In this document: positions 5,461 to 12,619 of the stretch, piece by piece
Layout: each line of letters opens with the position of its first letter
Numbering within the stretch: the stretch's first letter is position 1
From: JAAYAY01 sp964429355
GTDB lineage: Bacteria; Planctomycetota; Planctomycetia; Pirellulales; Thermoguttaceae
Length of the DNA stretch: 15,052 bases
NCBI GenBank assembly: GCA_964429355.1
Contig: CAYSCH010000235.1
Coordinates: 1 to 15,052 of the forward strand
Reading direction: 5' to 3'
Translations under genes and position numbers: made by a program
The notes under the pieces: generated by a model
What the model saw: only the letters and a program-made list of their open reading frames with translations
Told to the model about the DNA's origin: nothing
Databases searched by the model: none

Positions 5461-7832
5461 TGCTGCAGGGAATACAGGAGAATGTTCAGTCCGATTCTTG
5501 CGGCGTCTTCGCGGATGTAGCCGCGACATTCGAGAGAATTCTGTTTTTCCAGGGCGCAGCTCAGATCGAAACGAGAGAAGATCACTCCGTAGCGGTCGCC
5601 GAAGAGGATGCGGTCCAGATCGGGGGGAACCTTGCGGAGCACATCCTCCATCCGCTGGCCTTCGCCCCTTTGCTGCGGATCTCTCCGGGTGACGGTTGCC
5701 AGATCGAAACCGCCCCGCTCCTTGGTGAAGAGGGGATGATTTGGCGGAATCGTTTCCAGCGGATTGTCGGGGAAGATGATCTGCATCTCCTGCCGGAACG
5801 AAGCGGCGAAGGCCTCGCTGGCACAGATGGCGTTGGCCATCAGCAGGCCGCCGCGTTCCAGGTAGGTTTTGAGCTGCTTCCGTTCGGCCTCGGTCAAGCT
5901 GAAGCGATTCCGCCCGTGCATGAAGACCACCGGGTAGTCGAAGATTGCCTCGTCGGTCAGGCTGATCGGTTCGTCCGCGGCAGCGGTGCGGATGCCGAGC
6001 TGCATCGCTGCGACTTCCATCAGGTTGACCAGGGCTCGGGGTGCAGCTTCACATCCCCCTGGATGCCGGAGGTTGGCAAGGCGAATCCTGCCGCGATCGG
6101 TGGGGTCGTCGGCGACTTTGGGTTGCGACTGAGCCGGAACTTCGTCCTTGCCCTTCAGCTCGCGGTTGGTCGCGTAGGCCAGAATATTCACGCCGGTCGA
6201 CAGTCCGGCCTGAATCTGGTCGGTGACCGACTGGGGATACTTCATGTCGCGACCGGCGCGGGAGAGTTCCCAGAGGCAGGAGAGGGAAGGCCTGAAAACG
6301 CCTTCTTCTGCTGGCGGGCAATAGACGACGCTCGTTCGGCAGCCGAAGTCGATACCGTAAATGGGCCGCATGTACTTCGGGTCGACCGGCTCTTCGGTGC
6401 GCCAGATGGGATGCTCCGCCTCGAGCAGTTGCAGCCGGTACTCCGGTTCCGGAAAGGCCCGGGCGAGGAGCTGGCGAAAGCCGCGGTCGAACTCGGTGCC
6501 GGCCGAGTAGGCCTCGGCGAACACGAAACCGCTGCGATCGACATAGCCTCGCAGTCTCCGGGCAAGATCCTCGATCCCGGCGTCGGAACCGGGCATGGGA
6601 TTGTCGTTGCCGCAGAAGTAGAGAACGGGAGATTGCAGCAGGTCGTCGACCGAGGCGGCGCGGAGATCGACCACCTGCCACGTGAGGTCCATCTTCCATC
6701 GCGACTCGACATAGCGGGTGAGATTATTGACATCATTCTGATGGGCGTTCCACTGTTCTTCCGCACCGTGGCGGAGCTTGGCCATGAGAACCGGCCGGCG
6801 GCCTTTGGAGAGGAACAGGAGGGCCATGCTGGTGGCGATGCGGGCATCCCCCTCGTCGCCGCCGACTCCCTTCCAGTTGTCTGACAGGGACCCTTTGCTG
6901 GCGAGAAGAACGGCGGTGCCTTCGCGGTACCAGTCGTGGTCGCCGATGAAACGCCGGGCCGTCAGTCGCCCCACGCGCTCGAGGCAGTAAAGGTAGTAAT
7001 ACTTCCAATTGCCCCCGGGAACGCCTGGGTTGTGGGTGACGGCAAAGCTTTTTCCCAGCCATTGGAGAGCCCGTTCAATCCGCCCCGCGTCGGACTCGTT
7101 TTGCTGGCAGCAGAGAATCTGTTCGCCGCGAACTTGGGCGTTGCCTTCCCGGACGCGTCCAGACGCGATCACCAGGGAGGCGATCCCCGCGCAAGTCATG
7201 CTGCCCCGTGAAGGGGACTGACTATCGGCGCCATATCCGAAGGAGCCGTCGTCTCGCTGGATCCGTTGCCAGTATTCCTGGGCCATCTTCCAGGTACGGT
7301 CGGAGACCTGCACTCCGGCTCGTTCCGCCTCGTGCAAGGCCAGGAGGGCAAACTGGGAATTCGAATTGTCGCCTTTGTCGGCGCCGGTATCGTAGGACCA
7401 GGCTCCCTGGTATTCGCCGCTCTGAATCTGGGCCTCCTGAAGCCAGCCGACGTTGCGGAGAATGTCGGTGCGGAAACGTTTGGGATCCGCCTGGGCAAAA
7501 ACCNNNNNNNNNNAGGTGGTATAGGTTCGAACTGCGATGCTTTTGCTGGGACTATCCTGCTGGAGATAATTGACGGCCTTCTGAATCACCGGGTCGTCTG
7601 GCGGAACACCGGCGTTGAGCAGGGCGAGCGTGCAGAGGCCGGTGACGCCGGCCCCGCCGTGGGCCACGAACCCGCCAAAGGAGCCGTCGGCCTGCTGCTG
7701 GGTCCTGAGAAAGCTAACCCCCCCGGCGATTGCTTTGCGGACCTCCTCGGGCGAGATGTCGGCCGACACGGTTTGCGCAACTGGCACTGCCAACGCCACC
7801 AGCAGAATCGACAGAATCTGGATAGTTCGCAT
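5457..7832 (-). CDS. DUF4159 protein with squalene-cyclase-type alpha-toroid repeats
   Basis: This is a 791-residue secreted protein of a planctomycete family. A signal peptide (MRTIQILSILLVALAVPVAQ) is followed by prenyltransferase/squalene-oxidase-type repeats, roughly 25-260, with QQQADGSFGGF at 45-55 and DDGSFGYG at 194-201. I see no DXDD or other cyclase catalytic motif, so this half is probably a structural or binding toroid. A family-typical segment follows (RRFIGDHDWYREG near 293-305). Then come two similar alpha/beta blocks, at about 398-510 and 590-790. The second is the recognisable DUF4159 (YPVVFMHGRNRFSLTEAER at 633-651, then ERGGLLMANA). DUF4159 proteins often accompany MoxR/BatA-type modules, and here the gene is divergent to one. 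It begins an operon with the glycosyltransferase (4-bp overlap). No clear SD precedes the ATG. Four residues (107-110) are lost in an assembly gap. Biochemical role unknown. Confidence 0.9.
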   Translation of the reverse strand: MRTIQILSILLVALAVPVAQTVSADISPEEVRKAIAGGVSFLRTQQQADGSFGGFVAHGGAGVTGLCTLALLNAGVPPDDPVIQKAVNYLQQDSPSKSIAVRTYTTXXXXVFAQADPKRFRTDILRNVGWLQEAQIQSGEYQGAWSYDTGADKGDNSNSQFALLALHEAERAGVQVSDRTWKMAQEYWQRIQRDDGSFGYGADSQSPSRGSMTCAGIASLVIASGRVREGNAQVRGEQILCCQQNESDAGRIERALQWLGKSFAVTHNPGVPGGNWKYYYLYCLERVGRLTARRFIGDHDWYREGTAVLLASKGSLSDNWKGVGGDEGDARIATSMALLFLSKGRRPVLMAKLRHGAEEQWNAHQNDVNNLTRYVESRWKMDLTWQVVDLRAASVDDLLQSPVLYFCGNDNPMPGSDAGIEDLARRLRGYVDRSGFVFAEAYSAGTEFDRGFRQLLARAFPEPEYRLQLLEAEHPIWRTEEPVDPKYMRPIYGIDFGCRTSVVYCPPAEEGVFRPSLSCLWELSRAGRDMKYPQSVTDQIQAGLSTGVNILAYATNRELKGKDEVPAQSQPKVADDPTDRGRIRLANLRHPGGCEAAPRALVNLMEVAAMQLGIRTAAADEPISLTDEAIFDYPVVFMHGRNRFSLTEAERKQLKTYLERGGLLMANAICASEAFAASFRQEMQIIFPDNPLETIPPNHPLFTKERGGFDLATVTRRDPQQRGEGQRMEDVLRKVPPDLDRILFGDRYGVIFSRFDLSCALEKQNSLECRGYIREDAARIGLNILLYSLQQ
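7504..7513. other. Assembly gap (10 Ns) inside the DUF4159 gene
   Basis: Ten undetermined bases interrupt the coding sequence. The frame is the same on both sides, so the gene is probably intact. The true gap length is not guaranteed; see the finding on the likely missing codon. Confidence 0.99.
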
Positions 7833-7885
7833 GGCCCGCGGCCCCCGGAGGGAGAAGCTTCGCGTAAGGGTCTATTCTGAAACGA

Positions 7886-7898
7886 GTTACGCGGTAAC
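7886..7898. promoter_or_regulatory. Palindrome GTTAC-GCG-GTAAC, candidate operator
   Basis: This is a perfect 5-3-5 inverted repeat in the divergent region. CGCGTAA at 7861-7867 is an inverted copy of TTACGCG at 7887-7893, and another GTAAC occurs at 7940-7944, so GTAAC-like half-sites cluster here. The size suits a dimeric repressor or activator. No regulator gene is in view. Confidence 0.35.
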
Positions 7899-7919
7899 AG
7901 ACAACGTAGGTTATGTTTT

Positions 7920-7928
7920 AGCATACCA
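7920..7928 (-). promoter_or_regulatory. Candidate extended -10 promoter for the DUF4159 operon
   Basis: The minus strand reads TGGTATGCT, a TG-N extended -10 with TATGCT (4 of 6 matches to TATAAT). No good -35 is seen at 16-18 bp. Transcription would start near 7913, giving a leader of about 80 nt before the ATG at 7832. Confidence 0.3.
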
Positions 7929-7934
7929 TGGTAT
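7923..7934. promoter_or_regulatory. Perfect 12-bp palindrome ATACCATGGTAT, candidate operator
   Basis: This is an uninterrupted perfect palindrome. It overlaps the candidate minus-strand -10 element, so a protein bound here would cover that promoter. Its function is inferred from symmetry and place only. Confidence 0.35.
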
Positions 7935-8074
7935 TGGGAGTAACGGGTAGTCAGGGCTTTCCGCGGGGAGCACCCGCCGGCTGCCTCCGTCCATGGCACG
8001 GCTCAGGCAGGACAATCGGTAGCACCTCGCTGTCACACCGACGGCCAGCGGCGGCGCCGACCGCTCGCGATCCC

Positions 8075-8102
8075 TTGGCGGATCCCCACCCTGCGGTATG
8101 CT
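8075..8102 (+). promoter_or_regulatory. Candidate promoter for the MoxR operon
   Basis: TTGGCG at 8075-8080 (4 of 6 to TTGACA), a 16-bp spacer and TATGCT at 8097-8102 (4 of 6 to TATAAT) form a plausible sigma-70-like pair. The leader would be about 65 nt. The -10 context GGTATGCT is the same as in the opposing candidate promoter. Confidence 0.3.
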
Positions 8103-8160
8103 GAAGCAGGACGCCTCAGTTTGACCACTGCCTGCTGAAAGAACACGGAACAGACTCTAC

Positions 8161-8166
8161 AGAGGA
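8161..8166 (+). promoter_or_regulatory. Ribosome-binding site fixing the TTG start of the MoxR gene
   Basis: AGAGGA lies 7 nt before the TTG at 8174. No in-frame ATG near it has an SD, so this site decides the start. Confidence 0.7.
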
Positions 8167-8173
8167 TCGAGCT

Positions 8174-9199
8174 TTGTCGACGAAAACACGCAGTCTTGGC
8201 GACGTACTGCAGGATTTCAGCCAGCATCGCAAACTGATGCAGGACGAGTTGCAGAAGGTGATCGTGGGACAATCCGAGGTGATCGAACAGATTTTTGCGG
8301 CGATCTTCACTCGGGGACATTGCCTGCTCGTAGGTGTGCCGGGGCTGGCGAAGACGTTGATGGTCAGCACGCTGTCGCAGATCCTGGATGTGCAGTTCAA
8401 GCGGATCCAGTTCACGCCGGACTTGATGCCGTCGGACATCACGGGCACGAACGTGCTGGAGGAAGACGAGCACGGGAAGCGGAACTTCCGTTTCGTCGAA
8501 GGGCCGATCTTCACGAACATTCTGCTGGCAGACGAAATCAACCGGACGCCCCCCAAGACCCAGGCTGCCCTCCTTCAGGCGATGCAGGAGCGCGAGGTGA
8601 CGGTGGGCCAGAATACCTATCCCCTGCCGGAACCGTTCTTCACAATCGCCACGCAGAACCCGATCGAGCAGGAAGGGACCTATCCGTTGCCGGAAGCCCA
8701 GTTGGACCGGTTCATGTTCAACATCAAGGTCGATTATCCCACGCTCGACGAGGAGGAACGGATCCTGGCCTCGACGACCCGGAACGAGAAGGTCGAGATT
8801 CGCAAGGTGCTGTCGAGCAAGTCGATTGTGAACCTGCAGAAGCTGGTCGGGTCGGTGGCCGTGAGCCAGTACATCATCAAATACGTTTCGCGTCTGGTCC
8901 GGGCGACGCGTCCAAAAGACGAGTTGTCGCCGAAGTTTGTCAGGGAGCTGGTCGATTGGGGCGCCGGTCCCCGTGCGGGGCAGTTCCTGATCCAGGGGGG
9001 CAAAGCGCTCGCCGCGATGGAGGGGCGTTTCTCGGTGGCCATCGAGGATGTACAGAAGATCGCCATTCCCGTGCTTCGGCATCGCATCGCGACGAACTTC
9101 CAGGCCCAGGCCGAGGGGATGACCAACGACGACGTGATCCTCCGACTGGTCCGCGAAATTCCCACCCCGGAAATTCCCAAGTTCGAGCAGAAGGTGTAG
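8174..9199 (+). CDS. MoxR-family AAA+ ATPase
   Basis: This is a 341-residue MoxR-type AAA+ ATPase, a cytoplasmic chaperone-like motor that works with vWA-domain partners such as those downstream. The start is TTG, supported by AGAGGA 7 nt upstream. Walker A is GVPGLAKT at 54-61, and Walker B LLADE at 117-121. The MoxR signature around sensor 1, ATQNPIEQEGTYPLPEAQLD, is at 159-178. GPRAGQ at 265-270 carries the sensor-2 arginine of the C-terminal lid. All catalytic elements are present and the length is normal for the family. It is the first gene of the plus-strand operon, and DUF58 follows after 78 bp. Members are named moxR loosely; I give no symbol because the subfamily is broad. The client process is unknown. 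Confidence 0.97.
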   Translation: MSTKTRSLGDVLQDFSQHRKLMQDELQKVIVGQSEVIEQIFAAIFTRGHCLLVGVPGLAKTLMVSTLSQILDVQFKRIQFTPDLMPSDITGTNVLEEDEHGKRNFRFVEGPIFTNILLADEINRTPPKTQAALLQAMQEREVTVGQNTYPLPEPFFTIATQNPIEQEGTYPLPEAQLDRFMFNIKVDYPTLDEEERILASTTRNEKVEIRKVLSSKSIVNLQKLVGSVAVSQYIIKYVSRLVRATRPKDELSPKFVRELVDWGAGPRAGQFLIQGGKALAAMEGRFSVAIEDVQKIAIPVLRHRIATNFQAQAEGMTNDDVILRLVREIPTPEIPKFEQKV

Positions 9200-9277
9200 T
9201 CCTCCGACTGATTATCCCGAAGGGCCCAGGCATATCCTCTCAGGGCAGAGCAGGGTGCCGCCCTGGGGAGCGTTCCC

Positions 9278-10171
9278 ATGTCCACCGCAGAAAAATACCT
9301 CAAGCCGGAAGTGATCCAGCAGATCAAGCGGTTGGACCTGCGCGCCCAGTTCATTGTGAAGGGATTTCTGCAGGGCCTCCACGCGAGCCCCTTCCACGGG
9401 TTCTCGGTGGAATTCAGCGAGCACCGCAAGTACACGCAAGGCGACGACCCCAAGGATATCGACTGGCTCATCTACGCCAAGACCGACAAGTACTACGTCA
9501 AGAAGTTCGAGGCGGAAACGAACATCACCGGCTACCTGGTCATGGATCTGAGCCGATCGATGGGCTACACCTATCGCCAGGAGCTGACCAAGTTCGAGTA
9601 CGGGATCTGTCTGGCCGCCGCGCTCTGCTACCTGATGATCCACCAGCAGGATCCGGTGGGGTTGTTGACGTTTGACGAGCGGATCCGCAGCAGCCTGGCG
9701 CCCAAGTCGCGCCGCTCGCACCTGGCGGATGTGCTTTCTCTGCTGGCGAATCTGAAGCCGGAGGGCAAGACCGACGTAGCGGCCAGCCTGACCCAGGTGG
9801 CCGCCATGCTGCGGCACGCCAGCCTGGTGATGGTCTTTTCCGACCTGCTGGCCGAGCCGGAGCCGATCCTGCAATCGTTGTATCGGCTCCGCCACGGCGG
9901 ACACGACGTGATCCTGTTTCACATTCTCGACGAGGCCGAGACGACATTCCCCTTCGAGGGGATGGTCGATCTGGAAGACCCGGAAACCAATCGCCGGCTG
10001 GAGTTGGACGCCGATGCGATCCGTCGAGACTACCTGGACCAGGTGGAATCCCTGCGAGAAACGTACCGGAGGGAGTGCGCCCAGTGCGGCGTCGACTACG
10101 TGCCCCTCGACACGAGCATGCAGTTCGATCGTGCCCTGATCGAATATCTCAGCAATCGGAGGGGGCGATGA
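9278..10171 (+). CDS. DUF58 family protein with vWA-like fold
   Basis: This is a 297-residue soluble protein of the DUF58 family, the constant partner of MoxR ATPases. The ATG is preceded by GGGGAG at 9265-9270, 7 nt away. The family block is clear: HASPFHGFSVEFSEHR at 35-50, then YTQGDDPKDIDW at 52-63. A vWA-like domain follows, with a complete-looking metal site: DLSRS at 90-94, Thr165 in GKTD, and Asp189 in FSDL. It therefore probably binds Mg2+ and a ligand. No membrane segments are seen, unlike DUF58 proteins that carry two N-terminal ones. A small inverted repeat (CAGGGC 9241-9246 with GCCCTG 9260-9265) touches the SD and might temper translation; that is speculative. It probably couples MoxR to the membrane vWA proteins. 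Confidence 0.95.
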   Translation: MSTAEKYLKPEVIQQIKRLDLRAQFIVKGFLQGLHASPFHGFSVEFSEHRKYTQGDDPKDIDWLIYAKTDKYYVKKFEAETNITGYLVMDLSRSMGYTYRQELTKFEYGICLAAALCYLMIHQQDPVGLLTFDERIRSSLAPKSRRSHLADVLSLLANLKPEGKTDVAASLTQVAAMLRHASLVMVFSDLLAEPEPILQSLYRLRHGGHDVILFHILDEAETTFPFEGMVDLEDPETNRRLELDADAIRRDYLDQVESLRETYRRECAQCGVDYVPLDTSMQFDRALIEYLSNRRGR

Positions 10172-10223
10172 CGCAGTTGTCAGGGTTCGGCCAATCTCAG
10201 GCGTTACGTCCGTGAGGCACAGT

Positions 10224-10358
10224 ATGAAACCCATCGCGAGCCGTTGTTGTGTGGAGTGCGCCCGGATGCTCAACGGCATGGAGAAGACTCTCGACAAGTA
10301 TCTGAACACGGACTGCCGGCGATGGCCTCATCCTCCTGACCGCGCCCCGAACCTCTGA
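10224..10358 (+). CDS. Candidate 44-residue Cys-containing small protein
   Basis: A short ORF fills the 206-bp gap between the DUF58 and BatA-like genes. Its ATG has a good SD (GTGAGG, 10212-10217) 6 nt upstream, better than that of either membrane-protein gene downstream. The product begins MKPIASRCC and has four cysteines, at 8, 9, 12 and 31, giving a CCVEC cluster followed by a Leu/Met-containing helix-like stretch. The C-terminus is Pro/Arg-rich and runs into the CTGAACCC-type sequence. I do not recognise a family. It could be a real microprotein of the complex, a leader peptide coupling translation to the SD-less BatA gene 19 bp downstream, or chance. Confidence 0.4.
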   Translation: MKPIASRCCVECARMLNGMEKTLDKYLNTDCRRWPHPPDRAPNL

Positions 10359-10368
10359 ACCCTGACTA
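10345..10368 (+). repeat. CTGAACCC-type repeat ahead of the BatA-like gene
   Basis: The stretch reads CGAACCTCTGAACCCTGAC-like, with a CTGAACCC core at 10355-10362. A longer relative lies ahead of the vWA gene at 12574-12610. Both sit within about 35 bp of a gene start that lacks an SD. Confidence 0.4.
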
Positions 10369-10377
10369 CCGTTTTCG

Positions 10378-12528
10378 ATGACCTTTCTCAACGCATCGCT
10401 ACTTGCCGGCGCTTCGTTGGTCGCCCTTCCGATCGTGCTGCATTTGATCATGCGCCGGAAGCCGCGTCACCTGGAGTTCCCTGCACTGAGGTTCCTCGAA
10501 GCGCGGCGAGAAACGAACCAGCGGCAGTTGCGGTTGCGGCACCTGATTCTGTTGGCGTTGCGGGTGGCGGCAATCCTGTTTTTGGCGACGGCCTTGGCGC
10601 GGCCGAGCGTGAAATTTTCTGGGGCCCTGGGAAGTCAGAAGGCGCCGGTGGCGGCGGCTCTGGTCTTCGACACGTCGATGCGGATGGAGTACGTGTACGA
10701 GAACCGGTCGAGGCTGGAAGCAGCCCAGGATTTCGGGTTGTGGGTGCTCGGGCAGTTGCCCCAGGAGAGCGAGATCGCCGTGCTCGATGCGAGGCGAGGC
10801 CCCGCAGCTTTTCAGGCCCATCGCGGGGCGGCGCGCCACCGCATCGAACAGCTCGTGCCGACCGCGGCCGCCGAGCCGCTGACAACCGTGCTGGAAGAGG
10901 CGGTCCGTCTGCTCGGCACCAGCAAATTGGCAGGCCGGGAAATGTACGTGTTCACGGACCTGGCTCGCGTCAGTTGGCCGGTGGAGACCTCGGCCGCCCT
11001 GCAGGGGCTCCTGGCCGGACACTCGGAATTGGGTATCTACATCATCGACGTGGGTGTGGAGAATCCCACCAACACCAGCCTCAGCCAGTTGCGGTTATCG
11101 GACCAGGTGATCTCGAGCCGGGCTCCACTGACTCTCTCGGCCGATATCCAGCACCGGGGCGAAAAAACGGCGCGGACGGTGGAACTCTATCTTGAAGACC
11201 GGTCAGGGCCGTCGGGAGAGCGAGTCACCCACAAGAGCAACCAGCGGATCGTGGAGCTTGACGGCGATGCAGCGCAGCGGCTGGAATTCAAGATCGACCT
11301 CCTGGAGCAGGGGGTTCACCAGGGCTACGTGGAGATCGCGGGCGCCGATGCACTGGCGTGCGATAATCGCCGATTCTTCACCGTGGAGGTGAAGGATGCC
11401 TGGCGCGTGCTGGTCGTGGCACCGACGCAGGAGCAGAGCCAGTTTCTGACCATTGCCCTGGCGCCGCTCCGGTTCCGCCAGGAAGGGCGTGCGCGGTTCG
11501 AGTGCCAGGTGATCGATTATGGCCAGCTCGTGCAAACCGAGATCGATGAATTTGCGGCCGTCTGGCTGCTCGATCCTCCGGGCCTGGAATCCACTACCTG
11601 GACCGACAAGCTGGAAGACTACGTGCGAGCGGGGCACGGTCTGGCGATTTGCCTGGGCGGGGCTGCAAGTTCCCCTGGGCCCTTGGAGGCCTTTGGCACA
11701 TCGGCAGCGCTGGCGGTTTTGCCCGGCAAATTGGTCCGCCAGGCCCGCACCCCCGGGGATGTTTATCTGAAACCGGGCCTTTCCCAACATCCGATCCTGG
11801 ACGCGTTTCGGACGATCGATCAGACGGTGCCCTGGGAACTTTCTCCCGTACTCCGCTACTGGCAACTCAAGGATCTGGCGGAGGACGCAAGCGTGGTCGT
11901 GCCCTTGAGTGATGCGAGTCCCGCGATCCTGGAGCGAAGGTTGGGGGCCGGCCGCGTGGTGGTGATGACCACGCCGATTTCGGATCCGCCGGGCGGTGAA
12001 CCCTGGAACGAGCTGCCCAGAGGCGCGGTGTGGCCGTTCGTGATCCTGGTCAATGGCATGGCGTCGTACCTGGTGGGGAGCCTGGATCAATCGTTGAACT
12101 ATTCGGCGGGCGAAACTGTGGTGCTGCGACTGGATCCCAAACACATGCATCGCTCCTACGCGATGAGCGCTCCCGGCGACTTCGAGGCTCGATTGACTCC
12201 CGATCTGGCCCAGAACACGCTGGTCGTTACGTCGACCGACGCGATTGGCAATTACCGGGTGGCGGCCGGCGGGGCGGAAGATGCCTACCGCAGCGGGTTC
12301 AGCGTGAATCTGGCTCCGGAGCAGACCGAGGTAACGCGAACCGACGAGGAACACCTCAAGGATATTTTTGGTGAAACGCCCTTTCGTATCGCCCAGCAAC
12401 AGAGCCAGTTGGAGGGCAATGTCAATCGCGGCCGTGTTGGCCGCGAACTATTCCCCGCGCTGATCTTCCTGCTGGCACTGGTTCTCGCCGCCGAGCATTT
12501 GCTTGCCAACCGGTTCTATCGGGAATAG
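10378..12528 (+). CDS. BatA-like membrane protein with degenerate vWA domain
   Basis: This is a 716-residue membrane protein with the 'aerotolerance regulator' (BatA) N-terminal module: a first membrane segment at about 5-24, the conserved RRKPRHLEFPALRFL at 26-40, and a second at about 56-74. A vWA-like domain follows from about 91. Its metal motif is DTSMR at 98-102, so the last Ser of DXSXS is Arg and metal binding is probably lost; FTD at 192-194 remains. A beta-sandwich stretch (about 235-340) is followed by an alpha/beta region (342-560) resembling the amidotransferase-like domain of this protein class. A C-terminal membrane segment (LFPALIFLLALVLAAEHLLA) is at 691-710. Most of the chain is thus extracytoplasmic, and it is a likely partner of MoxR and DUF58. 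The ATG has no SD, and no better start is visible. The exact role is unknown. Confidence 0.92.
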   Translation: MTFLNASLLAGASLVALPIVLHLIMRRKPRHLEFPALRFLEARRETNQRQLRLRHLILLALRVAAILFLATALARPSVKFSGALGSQKAPVAAALVFDTSMRMEYVYENRSRLEAAQDFGLWVLGQLPQESEIAVLDARRGPAAFQAHRGAARHRIEQLVPTAAAEPLTTVLEEAVRLLGTSKLAGREMYVFTDLARVSWPVETSAALQGLLAGHSELGIYIIDVGVENPTNTSLSQLRLSDQVISSRAPLTLSADIQHRGEKTARTVELYLEDRSGPSGERVTHKSNQRIVELDGDAAQRLEFKIDLLEQGVHQGYVEIAGADALACDNRRFFTVEVKDAWRVLVVAPTQEQSQFLTIALAPLRFRQEGRARFECQVIDYGQLVQTEIDEFAAVWLLDPPGLESTTWTDKLEDYVRAGHGLAICLGGAASSPGPLEAFGTSAALAVLPGKLVRQARTPGDVYLKPGLSQHPILDAFRTIDQTVPWELSPVLRYWQLKDLAEDASVVVPLSDASPAILERRLGAGRVVVMTTPISDPPGGEPWNELPRGAVWPFVILVNGMASYLVGSLDQSLNYSAGETVVLRLDPKHMHRSYAMSAPGDFEARLTPDLAQNTLVVTSTDAIGNYRVAAGGAEDAYRSGFSVNLAPEQTEVTRTDEEHLKDIFGETPFRIAQQQSQLEGNVNRGRVGRELFPALIFLLALVLAAEHLLANRFYRE

Positions 12529-12619
12529 GAACAGATATTGAAAACTTGGATCCTGGCATTTGGATGCCGGTAGCCCTGAACCCCAACCCCTGACAACTCA
12601 ACCTGAACCCGTGTCCGGC
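12529..12619 (+). other. Gap between BatA-like and vWA genes
   Basis: These 91 bp carry the longer CTGAACCC-type repeat and no SD. A TTG at 12560 and a GTG at 12611 are in frame with the next gene but are poor starts: the extra residues are low-complexity Pro/Glu/Gln/Thr (PEPQPLTTQPEP) translated from the repeat. Confidence 0.5.
12574..12610 (+). repeat. CTGAACCC-type repeat ahead of the vWA/amidotransferase-like gene
   Basis: CTGAACCC occurs exactly at 12576-12583 and 12603-12610, with CCCCTGACAACTC between. The arrangement parallels the block before the BatA-like gene (CTGAACCC followed by TGAC). I see nothing similar ahead of the MoxR or DUF58 genes, which have SDs. Confidence 0.45.

Larger units (their letters stand above)
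7833..8173. promoter_or_regulatory. Divergent intergenic region between the DUF4159 and MoxR operons
   Basis: These 341 bp contain no gene I can support. The left half (about 7861-7950) is AT-richer than its surroundings and holds two palindromes and a candidate minus-strand promoter. The right half is GC-rich, with a candidate plus-strand promoter at 8075-8102 and the MoxR ribosome-binding site at 8161-8166. Both operons must start here, so shared regulation is plausible. Confidence 0.6.

Noticed and set aside
5448..6884. 478-codon plus-strand ORF
   Set aside because: It mirrors the DUF4159 coding strand in GC-rich DNA and has no recognisable domain.
8121..8149. TTGACC at 8121 as a -35 for the MoxR gene
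   Set aside because: No acceptable -10 hexamer occurs 16-18 bp downstream.
8033..9082. 349-codon minus-strand ORF
   Set aside because: It is antisense to the MoxR gene. The translation is rich in Arg, His, Gln and Leu without domain features.
9212..10309. 365-codon minus-strand ORF
   Set aside because: It is antisense to the DUF58 gene, which shows the full family signature.
12560..12619. TTG start extending the vWA gene by 20 codons
   Set aside because: There is no SD, and the added residues are translated intergenic repeat. The ATG at 12620 directly precedes the first membrane helix.
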